A DNA stretch of 64,000 bases, from positions 4,110,502 to 4,174,501 of the forward strand of contig NZ_CP016282.1 in assembly GCF_001679725.1 (NCBI RefSeq), read 5' to 3'. A model generated the notes under the pieces. It was not told where the DNA came from. It saw nothing but the letters and a program-made list of their open reading frames with translations, and ran no database searches. The stretch is from Cryobacterium arcticum. Lineage in GTDB: Bacteria; Actinomycetota; Actinomycetes; Actinomycetales; Microbacteriaceae. This document shows, one piece after another, positions 7,338 through 15,944 of this stretch. Positions within the stretch are counted from its first letter, which is position 1. The number at the start of each line of letters is the position of its first letter. A program made the translations under genes and the position numbers.

Positions 7338-8132
7338 TCACTGCACCAGCAGCTGCACCGGGAAGTCGTACTGTTCGCTGCCGTCCTTCAGGCTGTTGTC
7401 GAAACCGACCAGGTCGTAGAACCCGGTGGAGAGTCCGGCCGGGATGTCCAGCGTGGCGCTGAAGTCCGACTCCTGGGTCCCGTCCGCCGCCATCACGTCC
7501 TGCGTGAGAAGCGCGGCACCGGATGCGTCGCGCAGCTCCAGGGTGAACTGCGCCTCGGGCACCAGGGCCCGGCCCACCACGGTGAGGGTGCCGCCCGGAA
7601 CGACGGTGTCGCCGCATCCGGGTGAGGTGATGATGATCGGCGGGCGCTCCGTGGTGAGGGTGAGCGGACGCTCGACGACGTTTTCAGCGCTGCCGGCGGC
7701 GCTCTGCGTATAGGCCCGCAGCGTGACGTCCTGCTCCGCATCCGGCGGTTCGAACGCCAGGTCGGTCTGCCAGGTGGCGGAGGAGCCGGAGCCCGGCGTG
7801 GCGGTGATGTGCCGCACGCAGAGGGGCTGACCGTCGGCATCCAGCAGGTCGACCACGAGCTTCGAGTCCGACGTGCTCGCGGTGCCCTTGATCGTGACGG
7901 GAACGGTCACCGGGGCGTCGGCCATGGGGCTGTCAATGGTGATGGTCGCTGCCGGTGACGGCGTTTCGGTGGCCGTCGCGGAGGGCGTCGATGTGGCGGA
8001 TGAGCTCCCCGACGGTTCCGGTCGCGGGCCGGGTGCACACGCGGCCAGCACACAAGCCAGCAGGGCAGCCACGGCGAGAACCCGCCGCTTCCGCCCGGCT
8101 CGCGGGGCCGATCGAGCGCTGCGCAGCACCAT
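7338..8132 (-). CDS. Lipoprotein with two Gmad2-like immunoglobulin domains
   Basis: 264 aa. AAGGAG lies 7 bases before the ATG. The signal peptide ends in a lipobox LAAC (Cys32), followed by a Ser/Thr/Pro linker. Two repeats begin with the Gmad2-like signature: ITIDSPMADAPVTVPVTIKG near residue 65 and IIITSPGCGDTVVPGGTL near residue 160. Gmad2 domains were first described in spore-germination GerM-like proteins and are probably extracytoplasmic Ig-type binding modules. In a non-sporulating actinobacterium the role is unknown. It follows the helicase gene's upstream end but has its own ribosome-binding site. Confidence 0.82.
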   Translation of the reverse strand: MVLRSARSAPRAGRKRRVLAVAALLACVLAACAPGPRPEPSGSSSATSTPSATATETPSPAATITIDSPMADAPVTVPVTIKGTASTSDSKLVVDLLDADGQPLCVRHITATPGSGSSATWQTDLAFEPPDAEQDVTLRAYTQSAAGSAENVVERPLTLTTERPPIIITSPGCGDTVVPGGTLTVVGRALVPEAQFTLELRDASGAALLTQDVMAADGTQESDFSATLDIPAGLSTGFYDLVGFDNSLKDGSEQYDFPVQLLVQ

Positions 8133-8245
8133 TTTTCACTCCTTACGATGCTGGGAGCATAGCCCGGCCGTCCGCCGCCGGGCAGCCCGGGCCGAACACC
8201 GCCGCGGCCGGTGTGAGCCCATGCCGCAAAGCCTCCCCGTAGGAT

Positions 8246-9322
8246 ATGGAGGTGAGCTATGGGGTCGGGGATGCGGTACCACGGGGGCGCTATCTGCGTG
8301 CCGTGATCGCAGTCTGCCTGGTTGTCGTGCTCCTCGCCGCCGCCCTGGTGGCCGCCATCGGCTCGCTCAACCGTGATCTGTACAGCGCCGGCGGCTTTGT
8401 GCGCCAGTACCTCACCGCCCTGGCCGCGCACGACACCGACACCGCCCTGGCCCTGCCGGGCGCCGAACCCACGGATGCCGAACTCGAGGCCGCCGGCCTG
8501 CCCCAGGACCTGCCGCGCACGTTGCTGCGCCCCTCGGTGCTGGGGTCGATCACCGACATCGAACTGGTCAGCGACGAGCCCAGCTCCGCCGCGACCGGCA
8601 TCGGCCAGAAGAGCCAGCACACTGTCGTGTACGACTTCACCCTCGACGGCGCCAAGACCTCGATGGAGTTCACGGTCAAGCGCCTCGGCACCGTCGCGGG
8701 CCTCTTCAGCACCTGGGGATTCGCCACCAGCCCGCTGGCGGTGCTGCAGGTGACCGTGCTGCACGATGCCGGGTTCACGGTGAACGGCCTGACCCTCGAC
8801 ACCCGGGCGCACGCCGCCGCCGACGCGCCGGCCACCTTCTCCAACCAGGGCGCCTACCTGGCCTTCGCGCCCACCGTCTACGACGTCTCCCACGATTCGT
8901 CGCTGCTGACGGCTCCCGTGCAGAGCGTGCCCGTCGTCACGTCTGGCGCCACCGACATCACGGTGGATGCGATGCCCAACGACACCTTCACCGAGCAGGT
9001 GCAGACCAAGCTCAACGAATACCTCGACGAGTGCGCCACCCAGCAGGTGCTGCAGCCGTCCAGCTGCCCCTTCGGGATCGAGATCGACGACAGGGTCACG
9101 TCGGCCCCGGTCTGGTCCATCGCCGAGTACCCCGAGGTGGCCCTCACCGGCGGCGACAGCTCGTTCGACATGCCGGACACCATCGGCCAGGCCCACATCG
9201 TGGTCGACGTGCAGTCCCTCTACGACGGCGACCGCACCACCCGTGACGAGGACGTGCCGTTCTCCCTGGGTATCAGCGTCACGATCCAGCCGGACGGCGC
9301 TCTGGCCATCCAGCTGCGCTGA
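8246..9322 (+). CDS. Membrane-anchored extracytoplasmic protein of unknown function
   Basis: 358 aa. One N-terminal transmembrane helix (LRAVIAVCLVVVLLAAALVAAI, about residues 18-39) is followed by a long extracytoplasmic region with no recognised domain. It begins with a helix typical of NTF2-like modules (FVRQYLTALAAHDTDTALAL) and continues as alternating beta strands; two cysteines (ECATQQ... and SSCPFG) may form a disulfide. The ATG at 8246 is used; no strong ribosome-binding site precedes it. Transcription is divergent from the Gmad2 lipoprotein. I do not recognise the family. Confidence 0.75.
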   Translation: MEVSYGVGDAVPRGRYLRAVIAVCLVVVLLAAALVAAIGSLNRDLYSAGGFVRQYLTALAAHDTDTALALPGAEPTDAELEAAGLPQDLPRTLLRPSVLGSITDIELVSDEPSSAATGIGQKSQHTVVYDFTLDGAKTSMEFTVKRLGTVAGLFSTWGFATSPLAVLQVTVLHDAGFTVNGLTLDTRAHAAADAPATFSNQGAYLAFAPTVYDVSHDSSLLTAPVQSVPVVTSGATDITVDAMPNDTFTEQVQTKLNEYLDECATQQVLQPSSCPFGIEIDDRVTSAPVWSIAEYPEVALTGGDSSFDMPDTIGQAHIVVDVQSLYDGDRTTRDEDVPFSLGISVTIQPDGALAIQLR

Positions 9323-9364
9323 CCCCGCCACGACAGCCTCGACGTCGCCGAAGCGACCGGCTGA

Positions 9365-11344
9365 CTAGCGGTCGTGCGCGGCCAGCCGGGCCAGTCGGTG
9401 GTTGTACTCGTTGAGTTCGGCCTCATTCGTGCGGTCGGCGTTTCGGTCGCGACGTTTGGTTTCCTTCTCGTCGCTGCGGCCCCACTGGATGGCCACGATG
9501 ATGGCCAGAGCGATGGTGGGGATCTCGCCCACGCTCCAGGCGATGCCACCGCCGGCCTGCTGGTCGGCCAGGGCGCTGATGCCCCAGTCCCGGCCCATGG
9601 CGCCGTACCAGTCCGCCAGGAGCAGACCGGTGCCGGTCATCAGCGCCAGGCCGAAGAACGCGTGGAAGGCCATGGTGCCCAGCAGCAGGAGCAGGCGGAA
9701 GGTGTACGGCAGGCGGTACGGCACCGGGTCGATGCCGATCAGCGACTGCACGAACAGGTACCCGGTGATCAGGAAGTGCACGATCATCCACTGGTGGCCG
9801 ATGTGGTCGGTCGTCGCCCAGCTGAACAGCGAGGTGTAGTAGAACACCCAGAGCGACCCGGCGAAGAGCACCGCGGCCACGATCGGGTTGGAGATGATGC
9901 CGGCGAACTTGGAGTGCACGGCCAGCAGGATCCACTCGCGAGGGCCCCGGCTGCCGTCACGGCGCATCCGGATGGCGCGGGCCGCGAGCGTGACCGGAGC
10001 GCCCGGCACCAGCAGCACCGGCACCAGCATCGTCAGGGCCATGTGGGCGAGCATGTGCGTGGAGAAGAGGTACTTCTCGTATACGTTGACGCCGCCGTTG
10101 GTGATGTAGAACAGGGTGATCAGCCCGGCCACCCAGAGGATGGTGCGGTGCAGGGGCCATTTGTCGCCGCGGCTACGCAGCCGCACCACGCCGGCGAGAT
10201 AGAAGAAGATGCCGAACGCGCAGAACAACATCCAGGCGAGGTCGAAATTCCACTCGGTGAAGTACCGGGCGAAGGTGAGTTCGGGCGGCAGCACCTCACC
10301 GGTGAGGATCTGCGCGGGCGTGGCGGTGGGGATGGCCGTGGTGACCACCTGCGCCACCGGGGTGGCGGTCTTGGCCAGGGCGGCCGCGACGCCGCTGGCG
10401 AGCCCCATGAATGCGATCTCGCCCACCACGAGCCACCAGAACCAGGGGTCGACGGTGCCGGTGACGGTGCGCATCCGGCGGAGCAGGTAGCGGCGCTGCA
10501 GCACACCGAAGCCGCCCAGCACCAGCAGCACGGCCACCTTGGCGAGCACCAGGACGCCGTAGCCGGTGAGCAGTTTGTCCCAGCTGCCCACGCGCAGCTC
10601 GGCGCTGACGTATCCGGACGCGGCCACGACGACGAAGCTCACCAGGGCGAGGGTGGAGTACCGGCCCATGACTTCGCGCAGGCGCGCCGGGCTCAGCTGG
10701 CGCTGCAGCAGGATGACCGTGAGCAGGCCGCCCAGCCAGACGGCGGCGAAGACCAGGTGCAGCCCGAGCGCCGTGATCGCGGCGTCGTGGCCCTCGGCGC
10801 CCGCGGAGTGGCCCTGCTGGGCCATCGGCAGCAAGGACAGCAACGCCAGCACCGTGACGAAGACCAGGGCGGTCTGGTTGCGCACCGCGAAGCAGAGCAC
10901 AGTCACGGCCGCGGCGATGAGGGTGGTGGTGAGCCAGGCCTGCCCGATGGCGATCTGGCTGAAGAATTGGCCCACCGTGGCGCTGAACCGGTCGTCGAGG
11001 CTCACGGTGACGTTGGTCACCTGCAGGAAGGTGAGGAAGCCGGTGAGCGCGGAGGCGATGGTGAGGAACGCGGCCGACGCGGCGGCGAAGTCGATCGCGG
11101 TGCCGAACTCCCGTTCCCTCGGGCTCAGGGCGAAACAGGTGAGCACCAGGGCGCCGATGGTGCCGGCCGCGCCGAGGTTGACCAGGAGCTTGGCCACCGG
11201 GAGCCCCCAGCGCACGACGGCGCCTGGGTCGGCGAGGAGTTGGGCATCCGCCCCACCGCCGTAGGCGAGTCCCGCCAGAGTCGCCACAATGGCGACCAGC
11301 AGCAGCGCTGCCGGCCCGATGATACGAACGTAACGGGGCACCAC
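9365..11344 (-). CDS. CopD-CtaG fusion: copper transport / cytochrome c oxidase assembly membrane protein
   Basis: 659 aa and strongly hydrophobic. The N-terminal half (to about residue 330) is CopD-like, with the helices LALVSFVVVAASGYVSAEL and ALGLHLVFAAVWLGGLL. The C-terminal half is a caa3-type CtaG domain (HMLAHMALTMLVPVLLVPGAP, the VHFLITGYLF helix, then FHAFFGLALMTG), with His residues that could carry copper. Such fusions are common in actinobacteria and are thought to deliver copper to the oxidase Cu centres. The charged tail (ETKRRDRNADRTNEAELNEY) is cytoplasmic. It is monocistronic here. Confidence 0.9.
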   Translation of the reverse strand: MVPRYVRIIGPAALLLVAIVATLAGLAYGGGADAQLLADPGAVVRWGLPVAKLLVNLGAAGTIGALVLTCFALSPREREFGTAIDFAAASAAFLTIASALTGFLTFLQVTNVTVSLDDRFSATVGQFFSQIAIGQAWLTTTLIAAAVTVLCFAVRNQTALVFVTVLALLSLLPMAQQGHSAGAEGHDAAITALGLHLVFAAVWLGGLLTVILLQRQLSPARLREVMGRYSTLALVSFVVVAASGYVSAELRVGSWDKLLTGYGVLVLAKVAVLLVLGGFGVLQRRYLLRRMRTVTGTVDPWFWWLVVGEIAFMGLASGVAAALAKTATPVAQVVTTAIPTATPAQILTGEVLPPELTFARYFTEWNFDLAWMLFCAFGIFFYLAGVVRLRSRGDKWPLHRTILWVAGLITLFYITNGGVNVYEKYLFSTHMLAHMALTMLVPVLLVPGAPVTLAARAIRMRRDGSRGPREWILLAVHSKFAGIISNPIVAAVLFAGSLWVFYYTSLFSWATTDHIGHQWMIVHFLITGYLFVQSLIGIDPVPYRLPYTFRLLLLLGTMAFHAFFGLALMTGTGLLLADWYGAMGRDWGISALADQQAGGGIAWSVGEIPTIALAIIVAIQWGRSDEKETKRRDRNADRTNEAELNEYNHRLARLAAHDR

Positions 11345-11432
11345 TCCAGCTTAACCGGCGGCGGATGCCCATCGGTCCGGCGGCGCACCGGCCCAGCCAG
11401 GGGTCTGGGAGCAGGAACACCGGGGCACAGAC

Positions 11433-11462
11433 AATGGGCGCCGACCGAAGTCGACGCCCATT
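11433..11462 (-). terminator. Hairpin terminator downstream of hup
   Basis: AATGGGCG and CGA pair with TCG and CGCCCATT around a CCGAAG loop, with one mismatch, giving an 11-bp stem. It starts about 20 bases beyond the hup stop on the minus strand. The following tract is not a clean T-run. Confidence 0.65.
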
Positions 11463-11482
11463 GGTACTACGAAGCTTGCAAC

Positions 11483-11770
11483 CTACTTGGCGGCAGCCTT
11501 GAGCTTGCTACCAGCGGTCAGCTTGACGCGGTGGCCGGCAGCGATGGCGATCTCTTCGCCGGTCTGCGGGTTGCGGCCGGTGCGAGCAGCCGTCGCGGTG
11601 CGCTCGACGCCGAGCCATCCCGGGATGGTGACCTTGCCGTCGTTAGCAACGGTGTCGGCGAGGGTTGCAAAGAAAGCGTTCAGAACGCCGTCGACAGCAG
11701 CCTGGCTCTGGCCAGAGTCTGCGGCAACCTTGGCAACGAGCTCGGTCTTGTTCAGCGACTTGTCAGCCAT
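11483..11770 (-). CDS. hup: HU family DNA-binding protein
   Basis: 95 aa, the usual length for HU. It starts MADKSLNKTELVAKVAADSG and carries the conserved core GKVTIPGWLGVERTATAARTGRNPQTGEEI, including the beta-arm that bends DNA. AGGAGGA lies about 6 bases before the ATG. The frame is open further upstream, but those residues are not HU-like. It lacks the long Lys/Ala-rich C-terminal tail of the mycobacterial HupB type, so it is the short form. A hairpin terminator follows at 11433-11462. It is monocistronic. Confidence 0.96.
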   Translation of the reverse strand: MADKSLNKTELVAKVAADSGQSQAAVDGVLNAFFATLADTVANDGKVTIPGWLGVERTATAARTGRNPQTGEEIAIAAGHRVKLTAGSKLKAAAK

Positions 11771-12023
11771 TGAGTGTCCTCCTCGGACCTTCGTCTGTAA
11801 AAAACAGGTATTCACGTGAAGCGGGCGACGTTGTGACAACGCCTCCGTTGGTCGGTTCGACCGCGTTGAATCTAGCATTGATCCGCGGAAATCCGCGGAT
11901 TTACGGCGTTTCGGGCCGCTTTGCCCGGCTAATTGACTGCCTTTGCGCTGTGCGCGAACCGATGTGGGGTCCCGGGCCCCCCGATCAGGGTGGAGGGCCG
12001 AGCGGCACGCCCCGGGTACGCGA
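11771..12023. other. Intergenic region upstream of hup
   Basis: Together with the rpsN terminator, this accounts for the 323-base gap between hup and rpsN. It holds the hup leader and promoter region. A direct repeat of the self-complementary ATCCGCGGA occurs at 11881-11900. TAGATT on the minus strand near 11870 could be a -10 box, but I see no convincing -35. TTCACGTGAA at 11811-11820 matches 10 of 14 parS bases and is probably chance. No gene is visible. Confidence 0.5.
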
Positions 12024-12057
12024 CAGGGGATGCCCGACCGAAGTCGGACATCCCCTG
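12024..12057 (-). terminator. Hairpin terminator downstream of rpsN
   Basis: CAGGGGATG and CCGAC pair with GTCGG and CATCCCCTG around CGAA, with one mismatch, a roughly 14-bp stem. It lies about 37 bases past the rpsN stop and closes the rpmB-rpmG-rpsN transcript. Confidence 0.7.
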
Positions 12058-12093
12058 AGGTGTGCCTGGATCGCTTACGCGATCAGGAGCTGG

Positions 12094-12399
12094 TTACCAG
12101 CTGGACTTGGTGATGCCGGGCAGCTCGCCGCGGTGCGCCATGTCGCGGAAACGTACGCGCGAGATGCCGAACTTGGAGAGGTGGCCACGGGGACGACCGT
12201 CAACCGCGTCGCGGTTGCGCAGGCGAACCGGCGAGGCGTTGCGGGGCAGCTTCTGGAGGCCCTTGCGAGCCTCTTCGCGGGACTCGTCGGTGCCGGCCGG
12301 GTCGACAAGAGCCTTCTTCAGCTCGAGGCGCTTCGCGGCGTAACGCTCAACGATGACCTTGCGCTGGTTGTTCTTGGCAATCATGCTCTTCTTCGCCAT
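12094..12399 (-). CDS. rpsN: 30S ribosomal protein S14, long zinc-independent form
   Basis: 101 aa, beginning [20 protein letters not shown] and ending with the conserved [24 protein letters not shown]. The length and absence of any cysteine mark the C-minus form, in contrast to the 61-residue CxxC zinc form. S14 binds the 3' domain of 16S rRNA. It lies 2 bases after the rpmG stop. In several actinobacteria the C-minus set is induced by Zur release under zinc starvation; the zur gene is close upstream here. Confidence 0.96.
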   Translation of the reverse strand: MAKKSMIAKNNQRKVIVERYAAKRLELKKALVDPAGTDESREEARKGLQKLPRNASPVRLRNRDAVDGRPRGHLSKFGISRVRFRDMAHRGELPGITKSSW

Positions 12400-12401
12400 T
12401 T

Positions 12402-12569
12402 TTAGCGCTCCTCACGGAAGTCAACGTGCTTGCGCACTACGGGGTCGTACTTCTTCAGCACGAGTCGGTCGGGGTTGTTGCGACGGTTCTTCTTGGTCAC
12501 GTAGGTGTAACCGGTTCCTGCCGTCGAACGCAGCTTGATGATCGGACGTACGTCCTGAGCTTTAGCCAT
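12402..12569 (-). CDS. rpmG: 50S ribosomal protein L33, cysteine-free form
   Basis: 55 aa, starting [18 protein letters not shown] and ending [11 protein letters not shown]. The CxxC pairs of zinc-binding L33 are absent. Its ATG shares one base with the rpmB TAA (TAATG), and rpsN follows 2 bases later, so the three genes form a tight operon. Like its neighbours it is the type that functions without zinc. Confidence 0.95.
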   Translation of the reverse strand: MAKAQDVRPIIKLRSTAGTGYTYVTKKNRRNNPDRLVLKKYDPVVRKHVDFREER

Positions 12570-12805
12570 TAGATTTTCTCCCCACGTGCGAGCAGGTCCT
12601 TGACAACCGACTCGATGCCGCGAGCATCAATAACCTTGATGCCCTTTGCCGAGAGGGTCAGCGTGACGTTGCGGCGAAGCGACGGCACGAAGTACTTCTT
12701 GGTCTGCACGTTCGGGTCGAAGCGACGCTTGGTGCGCCGGTGCGAGTGCGAAATGTTGTGTCCAAAGCCGGGAACGGCTCCGGTCACCTGGCAGGTTGCT
12801 GCCAT
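12569..12805 (-). CDS. rpmB: 50S ribosomal protein L28, zinc-independent form
   Basis: 78 aa, starting [20 protein letters not shown], followed by [14 protein letters not shown]. Only one Cys remains where zinc-binding L28 has CxxC pairs, so this is the C-minus form. GGAGGA precedes the ATG by 6 bases. A small hairpin AAGGGC-GAAT-GCCCTT at 12823-12838 lies just upstream of the ribosome-binding site. It is the first gene of rpmB-rpmG-rpsN and is 176 bases downstream of the zur stop. No Zur-box-like palindrome is visible in that gap. Confidence 0.95.
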   Translation of the reverse strand: MAATCQVTGAVPGFGHNISHSHRRTKRRFDPNVQTKKYFVPSLRRNVTLTLSAKGIKVIDARGIESVVKDLLARGEKI

Positions 12806-12981
12806 GGTTTTCCTCCAATACCGAAGGGCGAATGCCCTTCCCAAGATCTCTTGTCGGCCAGTTCGCGTTGGATTCCACCCGGAAACGGCCGGCCGAAAGG
12901 TGAATTCCGGCGGCTGATTCGATGGGAGGAAAAGACACGAACAAGCAATGCACGCACAGATATGCGCAGCAGCTACCCAGC

Positions 12982-13389
12982 CTACGGGTTCGGGCGCACC
13001 GACGCAAGCGCGGTGCAGGCCGCGCAGAGGCCGAAGACGTCCACGACGTGCGCGGCCTCGGTGAAGCCGTGTTCGGCGGCCACGGCGGTGGCCCAGTTCT
13101 CGATGGCGTCCACCTCGATCTCGACCGTGAGCCCGCAGTTACGGCAGATCAGGTGGTGGTGGTGCTCGGTGGTCGTGCAGGCCCGGTAGAGGCTCTCGCC
13201 ATCGGGTGACTGCAGGGAGTCGGCGTCGCCCTCCACGGCGAGGTCGGCCAGCGCACGGTAGACCGTGGCGAGGCCGATGGGAGATCCGGTGGCGTGCAGG
13301 GCGGCGTGCAGGCCCTGGGCGCTGACGAAGCCCTCGGCCCGGCCGAGCTCGGTGCGCACGGCCTCTCGCTGCCAGGTGTTTCGCTTCAT
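12982..13389 (-). CDS. zur: Zinc uptake regulator of the Fur family
   Basis: 135 aa. The Fur winged helix ([19 protein letters not shown]) is followed by the metal-binding dimerisation domain. HHHH at residues 76-79, CxxC at 82/85 and CxxC at 122/125 are the usual regulatory and structural zinc sites. The ATG overlaps the TGA of the upstream permease (ATGA), making it the last gene of the znu operon. Zur with bound zinc represses uptake genes. The Zur-like box before znuA supports this identity over Fur or PerR. Autoregulation follows from the operon structure. Confidence 0.92.
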   Translation of the reverse strand: MKRNTWQREAVRTELGRAEGFVSAQGLHAALHATGSPIGLATVYRALADLAVEGDADSLQSPDGESLYRACTTTEHHHHLICRNCGLTVEIEVDAIENWATAVAAEHGFTEAAHVVDVFGLCAACTALASVRPNP

Positions 13390-14222
13390 GAGTCCAACCG
13401 TAGCCCGGCCCGGGCCGGCTCGTGAACCCCGCGGCGCTGCGCGGCCAGTGCGCGGGCTCCCAGGGCGAGGAGGAAGCAGGCGGCCGCGGTGAGTGCGATG
13501 GCCGGGCCGGCGGCCACGTCCAGGGCCCGGGAGAGGAGTACGCCGACGACGCCTGAGCCGGCGCCGATGACCGGGGCCAGCACCGCGATGTGCGCGGCGC
13601 TGTGCACCAGCAGACGGGCGGCGGCGGCGGGGGCGGCGATCAGCGCGATCGCCAGGATGGCGCCGACGGCGGGCATGACGGAGACCACGGTGGCCGCGAT
13701 GAGCACCAGAGTGAGCGCCTCGATGGTCCATTCCCGGTAGCCGGCCGCCCGGTACCCGGTGCGGTCGAAGGTGGAGAAGAGGATTTCCTTGCCCAGGAAC
13801 ACCGCCGCGAGCACGGCCACGGCCAGCACTGCTCCGGCGAGGATCACGTCCCCGTCGGTGACGGTGAGGATCGAGCCCACCAGGTAGGACTCCACGTGCA
13901 CGGGCAGCGAGGGGTTGAGCGCCTGCAGCAGCACGCCGAGCGCGAAACCTGCCGTGAGCATGATCCCGGAGGCCACCTGGCTGCCCTGGCGACGCACCCG
14001 GCCCAGCGCGGTCATGATGCCCACGATGAGGGCGCTGGCCACCGCGGCACCGAGGGGGATGCTGATGCCCAGCATCGCCGCCGCCACCGCTCCGGGGAAG
14101 GTGGCGTGGGTGAGCGCCTGGGCGAAGAACGTGCGCCGGCGCAGCACCACGAGGGTGCCGACGAGGCCGCTGAGCGCGCCGATGAGCACGGCGGCGAGGA
14201 GGGCCTTCTCGAAGTAGCCCAT
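13386..14222 (-). CDS. Zinc/manganese-type ABC transporter permease (second)
   Basis: 278 aa, with eight or nine hydrophobic segments and the ABC-3 family pattern (FFAQALTHATFPGAVAAAMLG near residue 35, VGAILAIALIAAPAAAARLL near 185). It starts at the ATG at 14222, sharing one base with the stop of the upstream permease (TGATG), and ends in ATGA overlap with zur. Two different permease genes suggest the transmembrane channel is a heterodimer. Metal specificity is taken from the Zur context. Confidence 0.9.
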   Translation of the reverse strand: MGYFEKALLAAVLIGALSGLVGTLVVLRRRTFFAQALTHATFPGAVAAAMLGISIPLGAAVASALIVGIMTALGRVRRQGSQVASGIMLTAGFALGVLLQALNPSLPVHVESYLVGSILTVTDGDVILAGAVLAVAVLAAVFLGKEILFSTFDRTGYRAAGYREWTIEALTLVLIAATVVSVMPAVGAILAIALIAAPAAAARLLVHSAAHIAVLAPVIGAGSGVVGVLLSRALDVAAGPAIALTAAACFLLALGARALAAQRRGVHEPARAGLRLDS

Positions 14223-15145
14223 CAGGCACGCACCGCCTGGGGCGCCGGGTCGGCGGCGGGGGCATCCTCGGCGTCGTCGGCGTCGGCGGGGCGGCGCATC
14301 CGGTCGGCCAGGACCCGCACCAGCAGCACCAGCAGGTAGCCGGCCACGAGGACGAGCACGACCGTGGCGCCGCTGGGCAGGTCGATGCCGGCGGTGACCG
14401 ACGCTTCGAAGCCGAGCGCAAGGCCCACCCAGGCGCACAGCGCGGCGAAGCCCGCCGCGAGCGGGAAGAGCAGCCAGAGCCGCGCGGTGATCAGCCGGGC
14501 CACGGCGCCGGGCACGATGAGCACGGCGAGCACCAGGAGATTGCCGACGGCGCTGGAGGCGGCCACGACGACCAACGCGATGGCGACGTTGAGCAGCAGG
14601 TCCAGCAGCAGCGGCCGGTAGCCGGCCGCGGCCACGGCGGTGGGGTCGAAGGCGCGGTAGACCTGCTGCTTGAGGGTGAGGCCCACCAGGAGCAGGGCGA
14701 GCGCGCAGATCACCAGGGTCTGCGTGACCTCGGTGGGGGTGACCGTGAGCAGCCGGCCGAAGAGCAGTTGTTCCAGCTGACCGGCATAGTTGGTCTGCCG
14801 CGAGACCACGAGGATGCCGATGCTGAACATCGCCGTGAACACGATCGCGATGGCGGCGCCACCGGAGACCGCGCGCCGGGTGATCAGGGTGAGCACCACG
14901 GCCGCGAGGACCGCGGCGATCATGGCCCCGAGGAACAGGCCGTCGCGGCCGCCCCAGACGAAGCCGATGGCGATGCCGGGAAAGATCGAGTGGGTGAGCC
15001 CGTCGCTGATGAACTCGAGGCTGCGCAGGTTGACCAGCACCCCCACGATGCCGGCGACGAGGCTGAGCGCGAGCAGCACCACAAGTGCCCGCGCCATGAA
15101 GGGGAGTGAGAACGCGGTGAAGAGCGGGCCAAGCAGGTCGATCAT
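14222..15145 (-). CDS. znuB: Zinc/manganese-type ABC transporter permease (first)
   Basis: 307 aa, ABC-3 family membrane protein with about eight helices. It contains [20 protein letters not shown], the family's conserved loop, and [20 protein letters not shown] near the C-terminal half. Its ATG follows the znuC TGA directly with no gap. The C-terminal 25 residues are charged and Ala/Pro/Asp-rich. It presumably pairs with the following permease. Confidence 0.9.
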   Translation of the reverse strand: MIDLLGPLFTAFSLPFMARALVVLLALSLVAGIVGVLVNLRSLEFISDGLTHSIFPGIAIGFVWGGRDGLFLGAMIAAVLAAVVLTLITRRAVSGGAAIAIVFTAMFSIGILVVSRQTNYAGQLEQLLFGRLLTVTPTEVTQTLVICALALLLVGLTLKQQVYRAFDPTAVAAAGYRPLLLDLLLNVAIALVVVAASSAVGNLLVLAVLIVPGAVARLITARLWLLFPLAAGFAALCAWVGLALGFEASVTAGIDLPSGATVVLVLVAGYLLVLLVRVLADRMRRPADADDAEDAPAADPAPQAVRA

Positions 15146-15937
15146 TCAGTGGCCCTCGTGGCCGGGGATGACCAGGGTGTGCTGGTCCATCTCGACGCCC
15201 ACCTCGTGGAAGGTGCGCTGCACGTTCTCCAGGGTGAGCACGCTCTCGCGCGGTCCGAACGCCACCTGGGTTCCGTTGAGCAGCAGCACGCGTTCGCAGA
15301 CAGCGCGGGCCAGTTCGAGGTCGTGGGTGGAGACCAGCACGCCAACGCCGTCGGCCTTGAGCCTCTCGACGGTGCCCACGAGGGCGTCGCGGTTGGACTG
15401 GTCGAGCCCGTTGAACGGCTCGTCGAGCAGCAGCAGACGGGGGCCGGCGGCCACGGCGCGGGCGAGCAGCCCCCGCTGCTGCTGACCGCCGGAGAGTTCC
15501 CCGAACCGGGTCTTGGCGCGATGAGCGAGCCCCACCGTCTCCAGTGCGGCAGCCACGGCTGCGCGGTCTTTCTTCCCCGGCAGCCGCAGCCAGCCGAGTT
15601 GGCGGTAGCGGCCCATCATGACGACCTGCTCGAGCGTCACCGGGAATTCCGGGTCGAGTTCGTCGGTCTGCGGCACGTAGCCGATGCTGCCGGCCGGCGC
15701 GGTGTCCTGGCCGAGCACCTCGACGGTGCCGCTGGTGCGGTGGATCAGGCCCAGGATGCCCTTGAGCAGCGTGGACTTGCCCGACCCGTTCGGGCCGATC
15801 AGGGCGATGGCCTCACCGGCATGGAGGTCGAAGTCCATGCCGGTGAGGGCGGGAGTATGCGCGTAGGCGAACGAAGCCCCGGAGACTCGGAGGGCGAGCG
15901 GAGCGGGCATCCGCTGCTGAGAAGGGTTCTCGTTCAC
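15146..15937 (-). CDS. znuC: Zinc/manganese-type ABC transporter ATP-binding protein
   Basis: 263 aa from a GTG. It shows Walker A GPNGSGKST, Q-loop region IGYVPQTDEL, signature LSGGQQQRGL, Walker B RLLLLDEPFNGLD, and the H-loop VLVSTHDLE. It energises import through the two permeases encoded next. It starts 7 bases after the znuA stop. A regulatory C-terminal tail includes a single His-Glu-rich end (VIPGHEGH). Confidence 0.93.
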   Translation of the reverse strand: MNENPSQQRMPAPLALRVSGASFAYAHTPALTGMDFDLHAGEAIALIGPNGSGKSTLLKGILGLIHRTSGTVEVLGQDTAPAGSIGYVPQTDELDPEFPVTLEQVVMMGRYRQLGWLRLPGKKDRAAVAAALETVGLAHRAKTRFGELSGGQQQRGLLARAVAAGPRLLLLDEPFNGLDQSNRDALVGTVERLKADGVGVLVSTHDLELARAVCERVLLLNGTQVAFGPRESVLTLENVQRTFHEVGVEMDQHTLVIPGHEGH

Positions 15938-15944
15938 TCGTCAA

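Noticed and set aside
9374..11773. 799-aa plus-strand open frame opposite the CopD-CtaG gene
   Set aside because: Gly/His/Asp/Gln-rich shadow translation of high-GC DNA; the minus strand encodes a clear membrane protein.
11811..11820. TTCACGTGAA in the hup leader as a parS
   Set aside because: Only 10 of 14 parS bases match, so chance is likely. The true sites are exact or one mismatch.
12806..12981. A Zur box before rpmB
   Set aside because: No TGANAATNATTNTCA-like palindrome occurs in the gap; only a small GC hairpin at 12823-12838 is visible.
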